From positions 1-10,374 of the forward strand of contig JNEM01013326.1 of the NCBI GenBank assembly GCA_000697335.1: a stretch of DNA of 10,374 nucleotides, written 5' to 3'. The translations under genes were made by a program, and so were the position numbers. Under the pieces are notes generated by a model. The model searched no databases. It had not been told where the DNA came from and saw only the letters and a program-made list of their open reading frames with translations. This DNA comes from Conidiobolus incongruus B7586. Its lineage: Eukaryota > Entomophthoromycota > Entomophthoromycetes > Entomophthorales > Conidiobolaceae. Of this stretch, positions 1 through 7,609 are shown piece by piece. How positions within the stretch are numbered: position 1 is the first letter of the stretch; every line of letters starts with the position of its first letter.

Positions 1-543
1 TTAATTTTAGTTTTAACTTAAATATATATATAATATACTTATATAGTTAATATTTAAAAACTTTAATAACTTTTTAATTAAAGAATATATATTTATTAAT
101 ATATTTTTTTATTTTATCAATAAATAAAAAATTAATAATTGAAATTAATCTTATATATTTTAATAAATTTTAAATAATATTCTTCTTAGCTTTAAAATCA
201 TAAATTTAATAATATATAATAGTTTGAAATAAAAAACCATCTCTATAAACTATTTAATAGCTTTAAATAGTTTTAATAGATTTTTAATTAAGAAGATTTA
301 ACTAAATAAAATTAAAAATTTTTTGATAATTATTAATTAAATTTAACATTATTAAACTTAATTATATATTTTATATATTAATAATCTTTCAATACTTATA
401 ATATATTTAAAAGATCAGAAATTAAATAATTTATCATTCTTTAATCTTTATACTTATATTTACAAAATTTAATTAACTATGAAGTAAAATTAAGAATATT
501 TATTTATTATAATATATATATAATATGTATTAATAGAATAATA
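1..543. other. A+T-rich flank, no gene, RIP-like composition
   Basis: No gene, RNA or recognisable element is visible here. The sequence is almost entirely A and T with short TA runs. By hand count, bases 1-540 hold 8 CA and 5 TG dinucleotides, against 25 CA and 7 TG in the similarly A+T-rich bases 2161-2700. Loss of CA and TG with gain of TA is what RIP produces, so this flank may be an older mutated repeat or may have been mutated together with the adjoining transposon. It ends at the TA at 542-543 that forms the left target-site copy of the Tc1-like element. Confidence 0.6.
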
Positions 544-759
544 CACTAACTTGTAAAAGTAAGTCATAAAATCAAAAACACTTATATTTTTATTAATAAT
601 TTGATTAATATTTAATGAAATAAACTTAAATTAAATAATTAAAATCTATTATATTTATTAATAATATATATCATTATATGATGATATTTAGCTATTAATT
701 GGTAAAAAATTAACACTTAAATTTTACCTAAAATGAGTTATAAATTTGTGGGTTTTTGG
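544..759 (+). repeat. Left inverted repeat of the Tc1-like element
   Basis: The outer direct repeat is 544-576 and the inner one 727-759. The outer repeat begins CACTAACTTGTAAAAG and runs into AAGTCATAAAATCAAA. An ancestral CACTGACCTGCAAAAG can be inferred by comparing the two ends, and resembles the starts of many Tc1-like elements. The interval between the repeats (577-726) aligns, with gaps, to the reverse complement of 1930-2082. The best block is near the inner repeat. In this family the direct repeats are transposase binding sites. That role is inferred from the family, not shown here. Confidence 0.85.
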
Positions 760-772
760 TGATAACAAAAAA

Positions 773-1801
773 TTAAAACCTAGTATATCTACCTTTAGCT
801 TTTCTAACTTCTTTAAGTTTGTGGGGTATAGAATCAACTAACTTCTTATACTAAGAAGGGTTAATCTTGTTCTATACTTCTTGAATATATTCCTAAAGTT
901 AATCTAAATTTTTTGCTAGGGGAAAAGCTTTAATAGCTTTTTTTAACTAATCCTAAAGGTGTTTAATTAGATTAAAGTTAGGAGATTAAAGAAGCTACTT
1001 CATAATTATTATCTTGTTATTTTTAAGCTATTTGGTAATAAAAGCTGTAGTATAGCAAAAAGCATTATCTTACTAAAAAATAACATTAGATTTATTTAAC
1101 CTATATTATTCAATAATTTTTTTTAATTCATTGTTTAAAATACTTTAGTATATTTTAACATTAATTCCCTTATTAACTTTATAAAGATACTTTACACCTA
1201 AAGATAATATACATCCCTAAATAATAATTAACCTATCATTATACTTTTAGGTAAAATTAACATAATGGTTATAAAGTAGTTTTATACCTTTTCTAAAGCA
1301 TCTAGCTTTTTTATCAAATCTACTAAAGTATATTTTTGTTTTATTAAATTAAATAACCTTACTCTAATTAGTTTTAGTTTAATATTAATAATAACATTTA
1401 AATTCCTATCTAGCTTTATAATAGGATTTCTTTAGTTAAGGGTGTTTTTTCTTAAAGTGTAAGTGGTATTTATATTAATATAAAGTATATATAATAATAT
1501 CAGTGTTAACTAATATTCTTATATAGTTTTATAGTTCCTATTATATTTCTACAACAGTACTATATTTACTTATATTAACTAACTTATAAATATACTTCTT
1601 ATCATGTTTATTTATGATCCTAGCACACTTAAGTTAAAATTTAAATATGTTTTTATTGCTATTCTTAGCAACTTTAACTATAGTAAACTAGCTAACACTA
1701 GTAATTCTAGCAATATCATAAGTTGATTTACCTTTTTTATAAAGTTAATTAATATACAAGTGGATTTTTTTAGAAAGGGATTTAAGTATAATAATACTAA
1801 T
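773..1801 (-). pseudogene. Tc1-type transposase relic, riddled with C-to-T stops
   Basis: The relic would encode the enzyme that binds the IR/DR ends and moves the element. One frame runs about 342 codons without an indel, close to the 340 residues of Sleeping Beauty transposase. In order it shows an N-terminal helix-turn-helix (LYKKGKSTYDIARITSVS, about 1687-1745), a WSKVI-type block before the first catalytic Asp, the QDNA block, the SPDLNPIEHLWDQLK-type block and a KGRYT C-terminus. There are 28 internal stops, 15 TAA and 13 TAG, and no TGA. Positions where the family has Trp (WSKVI, MVWGC, DWPPQSP, EHLWD, EVWNK) are all TAG. The first catalytic Asp is Asn (AAT, 1343-1345), the second remains Asp (GAT, 1067-1069), and the third acidic residue is Lys (AAA, 962-964). 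Thirty-four residues separate the last two, giving D34E geometry. The start is uncertain because no ATG survives. The terminal TAA is at 773-775. Confidence 0.92.
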
Positions 1802-1896
1802 AAAAAAAATTTAATATATCTGTAAAATATTATATAAAATAATAACAAAGAGAGAAAAAAGATATGGTTATATATTGTTAAATATATCCCTTTATC

Positions 1897-2115
1897 TCAA
1901 AAACTTGCAAATTTATAACTCATCTTAGTTAAATATTAAAGGTTAATATTTTTGCTAATAGTTTACTAAATATATCTAGATATATTTATTTATAATTAAA
2001 TAATATATCTTAATTATATATTATAATTTTAAGTAAATTAATATATACAATTGTTTTAGTTATTAATTAAAATATATATATATTTGATTTTATGACTTAT
2101 TTTTGTAGGTCAGTA
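1897..2115 (-). repeat. Right inverted repeat of the Tc1-like element
   Basis: The inner direct repeat is 1897-1929 and the outer one 2083-2115, mirroring the left end (186 versus 183 bases between repeat starts). The inner repeats of the two ends match at 27 of 33 positions, with five transitions and one transversion. The outer repeats differ only by six transitions, several in CA or TG context. The difference between the two ends is therefore mostly what C-to-T mutation after insertion would leave. Confidence 0.85.
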
Positions 2116-2117
2116 TA

Positions 2118-3774
2118 TATTTTAAATAAATTAAATTAAATATAAACTTTAGCATATCTAAATAATTTCCATAGACTAGGATATTGAACAAAAATACCAA
2201 TTACAATAAATATAATTTATTTCAAACTATCTTACTATAAGAAATACTTTTTCCAATTAATATATCAATAAAGTCATTTAACTAAATTTTGATTAAATTT
2301 GTTTTAATATTTATAATTCAAAATTTAATAGCTATATTAGGAACTAGATCTAAAATATCAATATCATTGGTAAGATATTTCAAGATTTTAATTATTATTT
2401 TATTGTGTAAAATAAATTAAAAATATTATATTAAATTACAATTAGTTATAAAATCTAAATTCTATTATAAAAAACCACATTAATTTCCAATATATTTCTA
2501 AGTCAAAATTTTAATAATATTAGGAGAAAAATACAAAATTAAATCAAATTATTATAATTATTCTAACCTATTTTTATTAAAATCTAAAGAATATCATTTC
2601 AAAATAAATAAATAAACTATTTCCTCAAATGATATTTACTTTATCAAAATAGTAACTATATATATTATATTTATATTTCAAAATACAATTAAGATTTTAA
2701 TTTTATTATTTTATATTATTTTAATAAATTATTTTAAAATTAAAAATCATATTATATTTAATGATATTTAAGTTCAAAAGAGTTCAAATAAAATATATCA
2801 TATGGTATTCTGATATAATATCTGATATTTTGTATTATTTATTTTACTATCAGTTGAATCTATTATTTGATTATATATTTCTTAAATTTTGTAATTATAA
2901 GTTTGATTATATTATTATTTATATTGAGATTTAATAATATTATATAGGAAATTTAATATATTAACAAAATATCTAGATTAATTCAAAAATATCATTAATT
3001 AATAAAATTCAGTCAATAAATTAATTGAACTAGAAACCTGGTTCTTAAAATAGTTTTGAATATAATATAAAAAATAATAGTATCATAATAATATACCCAA
3101 TTTTCAATTAAAATTTGTTTGTTATCATTAAATTAAATTATTCAATTTTGAATTAAACATTTTAAAAATTAATTAAATATGAATTGCTCAAGGTAAAAAG
3201 AAAATAACATTATTTTTCCTGATTTATTAAGATATATTGAAATATATTGAAATATTACCAAATAATATTTTATATTCCAAAAATAGTATTAATTAATTTG
3301 ATATTAAATAAATGGATTTGGATAGTTATTTTAAATATTATATAGAATAAAATATAAAAAATAAAATTACAATATATACTTAATTTATTAGTTTATTTCA
3401 AAAATTATATTATTGGTTGAAATATATGAAGAATATAAAAAATGTAAATTATAATGAATCAATGTAATCATTTCAAAAGAGTGATTGATAATATTAAGAA
3501 ATCAAATTAATATTTTATATGTTATATTTGTATTTTAATAATCGTATTTCATCTAAGAGAGATTATTGATGATGTTATTATTATAAAGAAATAATGAAAA
3601 AAATAAATATGAATTTAAATAAACAACCTCATAAAGCTGATAGAGATAATCTAATTATGTGTTAATTATTAATTTGAATTTTTTATGAGTGGAGTATAAG
3701 GTTACAATAGGTCATGAAAAACGTCTAATACTTGAAATTCAACCTACAGGATTGATTTTATTCTACTGAAATAA
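2118..3774. other. A+T-rich stretch without recognisable gene
   Basis: I see no gene, RNA or mobile element. All six frames are broken at short intervals. In contrast to the sequence to its left, CA and TG are common here (TCAAA and TTGAA words recur), while CpG is nearly absent until about 3542. The stretch therefore looks like A+T-drifted, CpG-depleted DNA rather than strongly CA-targeted RIP. Small local repeats such as GAAATATATT copies near 3230-3260 are not above what this base composition gives. Confidence 0.6.
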
Positions 3775-4683
3775 AATTACCGTTTTGGACCACTTTTCCA
3801 ATTATATTTTACATTCAAAAGATAAAACTTTATTTCAACTTATATTCATAATGTGCTGAGATATGAAGAAAAAACTCAAATTCAAGTGAATATTGCAAGT
3901 AGCCAGAGTGTTTTATCTCAAGAAAAATTAATTGTTGATATATACTCTTTGTCACCCATAGCCAGAAACTATGAGCTTTTATATCAATCATGTTTTCGGG
4001 ATGAGTTATTAGAGTTGTATATTACAAAAGAGCATGTACCTTGAACTTATTTTAATATGAAATATTCCGATTCAGAAACTCCATCACCTAATTTTTATCC
4101 GCTATATATTATTGTGGCTACCAATTTCGAAGTGAAACCGCCTGAAATAAATAATTCTATGGTGTTTTATTATAAATTTCAAAAAATTTGTTTTTCATTC
4201 TGGTTTAACTAATATCTATGCTCTTTCCATTCATTTCAATCACTCCTGCATTTCTGGAAGAGTAAAAATTGTCAGGATATATTAAGCTCATTTAACCAAG
4301 GTGTGCTACTGTCTGGGTATTCACATCAACTCTCTGAGGTTAGAGCGATCGGATCGATAATACTGTAAGGTGATACATCGTAAAATTTGTGGAATCAATT
4401 CCTCAGTACATCAACTCATACATATCTTACTACTTGGTCGAAACTCTTGATTCTGGCAACAGCATATATGAGTCTAATTGACAACTACCGCCCGAAGAGT
4501 GTTTTCAAACCGATTCATCTCAGCCTTTAAAGTATCGCTTCATATTGATCACCAGTAATTCAGTCAAATTCACAGACCAATATTTACACGTATCATCTTT
4601 TCCCCACTTCAAAGTACTCGATTTATCTCAAGTCGAAAAATTATGTGAAACCAGTAATATTTTTTATAGAATATGCATTATAA
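3775..4683 (+). pseudogene. Stop-depleted frame in G+C-richer island, unknown protein relic
   Basis: I do not recognise a family. One plus-strand frame covers about 300 codons with only seven internal stops (TAA 3823, TGA 4042, TAA 4210, 4366, 4381 and 4528, TGA 4546) before TAA at 4681. I estimate roughly 20 expected by chance at the local composition. The longest open piece is 3826-4041, which includes VDIYSLSPIARNYELLYQSC. After the TGA the same frame continues with YSDSETPSPNFYPLYIIVA. No ATG opens the long pieces. The island is richer in G+C and CpG than its flanks, which fits a decayed host exon or several exons with introns. It could also be a chance run of open frame. No signal peptide or membrane segment is evident. 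Confidence 0.3.
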
Positions 4684-5396
4684 CTTCCAACAGAGGATTA
4701 AACAATTAATATTTTTATAAACCAAATTTGAATTTCAAATCGATGAAATCGAATTACAGATAAATATAAAAATTACTACAGTACAATAATCAACATTTAC
4801 AAAGTTTTAATACAATTTCAAACTTCCGCTAACTTAGAATTCGTTCAAAAAATTTTCAATTTTTACGAACAGATTTCTAAATTTAGAAAAATCTCTAGAT
4901 TTTGAAGGATCGTGTATTTTATATTACTAATGCCTTATTAGGTTCACGTATTTTTATATCTATACTAGTTGTAATTAAGATAAGAAGCTTATTAAAATTA
5001 GATTAGTTCAAATTTAATACAATTTGAGTTTATTCTTAAAACTGAAAATTTACAATAAAAAAGTTAAACAAAATTATAATATTATTATAAATTTTATTAA
5101 TAATTTTTGTATTAATCAATTATTTTTATAAATTAATTTTTAAAATTTATTAATTTATTTAAAAAAAAATTTTTTTTTGAATTTTCAATTGTAATAATAT
5201 AATATAATTAAATTATGAAATTTAAACATTTTACTCAATATTATAGAACTAATATACTTTGTAAATTTGATATAATTCTTATTTTATAACTTTGTTCTGA
5301 ATATATATAAAAATTGACTAATAATTAAAAACTTATTAAATAATAATAAAATTGATCTTAGTTACTCTCTCCTCTACTCAGCAAACGATGATAGTA
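4684..5396. other. A+T-rich stretch without recognisable gene
   Basis: Nothing gene-like is visible. The part from about 4960 to 5340 is among the most A+T-rich in the window. It contains a perfect A9T9 palindrome at 5161-5178, which could be bendable DNA but has no evident role. G+C rises again from about 5365, where the next minus-strand gene relic ends. Confidence 0.55.
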
Positions 5397-5747
5397 TTAA
5401 TTGCAGACTTCCAAGGTTTTGCTTAGTAAATGAGAGTTGATAGCTGATATGTTCGATCTCCCATACTCCAAAATGCAGATTGAGATATATAGATATTTGA
5501 ATTGCATCATCATTTCATACTCTTGAAGTATCTTTGTGTCTTGTATAAACTAGGGTTTGATTTTATTACCATACATTTTAGTGTCAAAATAATAATGATC
5601 TAACGAATTAATCCTTTGTTTATATAATTCCTCGTTGATCTCGTTTTTGCTGGATGAGATAGAGGGGAAATATTTGATATAGAGAGTTTGATAGACAAAT
5701 CGTTCAGATAAAGCTATAATCTTTGAAGCAAATGTTCTTTTAACCAT
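5397..5747 (-). pseudogene. 117-codon minus-strand frame with one internal TAG, unknown
   Basis: The family is not recognised. The frame runs from ATG (5745-5747) to TAA (5397-5399) with a single internal stop, TAG at 5550-5552. The first part (65 residues) includes KIIALSERFVYQTLYIKYFP. The part after the TAG (50 residues) includes DTKILQEYEMMMQFKYLYI and ends KTLEVCN. One stop in 117 codons is unusual at this base composition, and the TAG could have been TGG or CAG before a C:G to T:A change, as in the Tc1 relic nearby. The ATG is not necessarily the true start: the frame stays open a few codons further upstream. A short open piece in another frame at 5798-5896 (containing VAILDVYSNGTFKLYLNFL) may belong to the same gene across an intron or frameshift. 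It has no clear membrane or domain motif. Confidence 0.4.
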
Positions 5748-6304
5748 GTTTGATTCTAAATTTGCTCCATTTATATGGAATCATATACCAATTAGGATTA
5801 TATAGTTTCTTCATGTTTAGACAATTCTGCAAGGAAATTTAGATAAAGTTTGAAAGTACCATTGGAATATACGTCAAGGATAGCTACTTCACACATTGAA
5901 ACCTTTCAATTTGAATAACAGTCTCAATTGAAACTGCCGGAGTCAGAATGAATTTCCGGAGCGTGGTATATTCTAGCTAGCTGAGAGAAGGACACCGGAG
6001 TGAGAATGATTTTCCCAGATGGAAAAAATATACCGCAATAGATAAATAGCACTTGAGTATTACTTAAGTTTAGATTGAAAAGAATTTCTTTTAAATTAAT
6101 AAGGAATAATGAATTTATATATTGGGCCAATTTGTGAGGTTTTACATGTCGAAACTGGTACCTTCAATAATAAATTAAAATCAGCAAAGAAGATAGCATT
6201 GTACTCTGACTGAAGTTACATATATTGATTAGTGGAATAAGCTAATAGTTGTATTTTATAATAAGTTTTATAATTAAAGATCGTTGTTAGAAAAGTAATC
6301 GTAA
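5748..6304. other. Mixed-composition region, no firm gene
   Basis: This G+C-richer stretch probably continues the decayed gene at 5397-5747 on the minus strand. Open pieces exist on that strand (5798-5896, and 5924 to about 6155), but they lie in different frames and match nothing I know. A direct repeat falls within it at 5937-6015. No RNA gene or promoter can be supported. Confidence 0.4.
5937..6015. repeat. Two 21-base direct repeat copies, 58 bases apart
   Basis: CCGGAGTCAGAATGAATTTCC at 5937-5957 recurs at 5995-6015 with two mismatches (19 of 21 identical). A third CCGGAG lies at 5956-5961. On the minus strand both copies fall in the same open frame, giving the related peptides IILTPVSF and IHSDSGSF, so the repeat may come from a duplicated coding segment. 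It may equally be a simple local duplication. No CRISPR-like regularity is present, since there are only two full copies. Confidence 0.6.
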
Positions 6305-6899
6305 TATGATTTAGTAAATCATTTATTAATCCTGCTCATTAACGTATTGGGACTGTATGTCTTAAATACTTACTGTTTAGATGTCATAGCAGAATATCCA
6401 GAAAAAAACCTTCTATCTTTATCACTTTTGGAGTTTAAATAGTTGATTCAGTGAATGATATATCTAACAAAGAATATTCTTTAATTATAGATTGATGAAA
6501 ATAACTTAAAATAGAAATAATATTAGTTTAACTATCAAATTTAAATGAGTAGTTAATTTTGAAATACAACACTGATGAAAAATAAACTGATTAATTCCTT
6601 CCAAAAATCAAGTTAACTAATTTAAGTCCTCCCATTGATCCAGACAATTTTGGTACATCTGGGACAATGTATATCAGAGACAGATTCTGACGATTATTTC
6701 TCAAAACTTATAAAATTTGAGGAATTTTATTTAAATTCCAGAATCAAAGTATATATAATTTAGAGAAGGGAAGTTAATTGGAATAAATTATATTAGTTGT
6801 CAGGTTATCTATACTGTCAATGGGAGCATAGTTTTTATTTGTAAATATCTTCTTTTTCATTGGATGAATTTAGTAAAGTATCAATTTGGAAGTGGATGA
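6305..6899 (+). pseudogene. Possible N-terminal pieces of a decayed DUF4470-like gene
   Basis: Two short open pieces precede, on the same strand, the clearer relic at 7197-7609. The first (6305-6439, 45 codons) contains YCLDVIAEYPEKNLLSLSLL. This resembles the block of DUF4470 and DNAAF3-type proteins in which a hydrophobic strand is followed by an acidic residue and then ARN-x-LLLxSLL. The second (6639-6896, with three internal stops) contains FWYIWDNVY, then TIISQNL, then PESKYI. It recalls the later part of that domain, with a Trp/Tyr-rich start, a Gln-Lys-Leu helix and a Ser-Lys-Tyr turn. The matches are from memory and weak. Order and strand agree with the downstream piece, which is the main reason to list them. 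Introns or frameshifts would have to separate the pieces. A run of unrelated short open frames is the alternative. Confidence 0.25.
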
Positions 6900-7196
6900 T
6901 TGAGAAAACTGTATTACCACTAAAGTCAAATTTTATCAACTACTATATTCTATTAATCATAAATTACTCTGATTATCTTTCGATAGTTTTTCGGGGTACT
7001 TATACTTTTTGAATTGATAATATTATATCTTAGTGGATAAATTATTATTAATAACACATTTTTTACAATACTGATTAGTAATCTTCTTTGGATTATTTTG
7101 GCAATAAATACTTGGAAATTGGACTGTGTTGGATTTTTTATCCATTTTAAACAAAACAGGTCAATTTTAATTCCTTTTGCTCAATTCATATTTCAG

Positions 7197-7609
7197 GTCT
7201 GCTGGAAAGTTGCCTTTCAATAAGGATCAAGTAAATTTAATAAAACGGGTCAAGTGCGGCTAACGAGATACTTTAAAAGGTTAAAATATCAAGGTATAGG
7301 GTTTGTCTCTGATCGAGATAATCCTCAAGCAAATATGCGCTCAGTGGTGAGTTTGTAGTGCTATCAGTCCTTGGCCAATGTGTTGAAACACAGTTGATAG
7401 TTGCTGCCTGGAATTTCGCATTGTTTAAAGATTTTGTAAGGTTCTTGCGCGTGGATTATGTTCGGAATAAAGACGAATGCTTCAAGCTGGACGGTGAGCA
7501 GACCTTCCGACCCATGACAATATCTTTTGAAATCATTGACCTGTTTGATTTTTCACACAATATAAAATTATCGTTTCAGTTCATATCCATTTTAATCAGT
7601 ACAATATAG
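7197..7609 (+). pseudogene. Decayed fungal DUF4470/MYND-type protein, C-terminal part
   Basis: Two overlapping plus-strand frames give one continuous family-like pattern broken by a frameshift near 7340-7350. The first (7197-7355, one TAA at 7221) contains QVRLTRYFKRLKYQGIGFVS followed by DRDNPQANMRSVV. The second (open from 7322, stop TAG after 7606) contains AAWNFALFKDFVRFLRVDY, then DGEQTF, then RPMTISFEIID. In fungal DUF4470-containing proteins, as I remember them, a WN-x4-F-x-x-FVRFL-x-x-DY block is followed by an SFDVIDTSNL-x-DH motif. Here the match fades after FEIID, and a neighbouring frame resumes with TCLIFH, so a second frameshift is likely. A splice-acceptor-like TTTCAG lies just upstream (7191-7196). 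Function is unknown for these proteins. This copy cannot make one. No start codon for the whole gene is visible. Confidence 0.45.

Larger units (their letters stand above)
544..2115 (-). mobile_element. Tc1-like DNA transposon, IR/DR type, RIP-mutated
   Basis: This is a 1,572-base cut-and-paste transposon of the Tc1/mariner superfamily. Both ends lie next to TA (542-543 and 2116-2117), the expected target duplication. The outer ends match as 33-base inverted repeats (27 of 33 identical, all six differences transitions). A second pair of 33-base inverted repeats lies 183-186 bases inside (727-759 and 1897-1929). Inner and outer repeats share a related core (AGTCATAAA versus AGTTATAAA), so each end carries two direct repeats. 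This is the IR/DR layout known from Sleeping Beauty, whose total length of about 1.6 kb also fits. The element encodes one transposase on the minus strand, now dead. C:G to T:A changes dominate, as expected for RIP. A first reading as one transposon nested inside a smaller one was dropped because the sequence between the repeats is also inverted-repeat related. Confidence 0.9.

Noticed and set aside
773-1801. A ciliate-like genetic code (TAA/TAG = Gln) making the Tc1 frame intact
   Set aside because: The stops replace all conserved Trp residues checked, two catalytic acids are also altered by C:G to T:A change, and the mariner transposase ends at its usual place with a TAA.
544-2115. A Tc1 element (727-1929) nested inside a short non-autonomous element (544-2115)
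   Set aside because: TA borders both pairs of repeats, so nesting looked possible. But the inner repeats resemble the outer ones in direct orientation, spacing is symmetric, and the sequence between them is also inverted-repeat related. One IR/DR element explains all of it.
2118-3774. CRISPR array or tRNA/rRNA genes in the A+T-rich stretches
   Set aside because: No regularly spaced repeats, no tRNA arm motifs and no conserved rRNA blocks were found by eye in any of the long gene-free segments.
5161-5178. A9T9 palindrome as a replication origin or terminator
   Set aside because: Such runs are expected by chance in DNA of this composition and nothing around it supports a function.
5924-6130. 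68-residue minus-strand open frame as a gene
   Set aside because: It has no ATG start, no recognisable motif, and its length is within chance for the local composition. It overlaps the direct repeat. Kept only as part of the mixed region.
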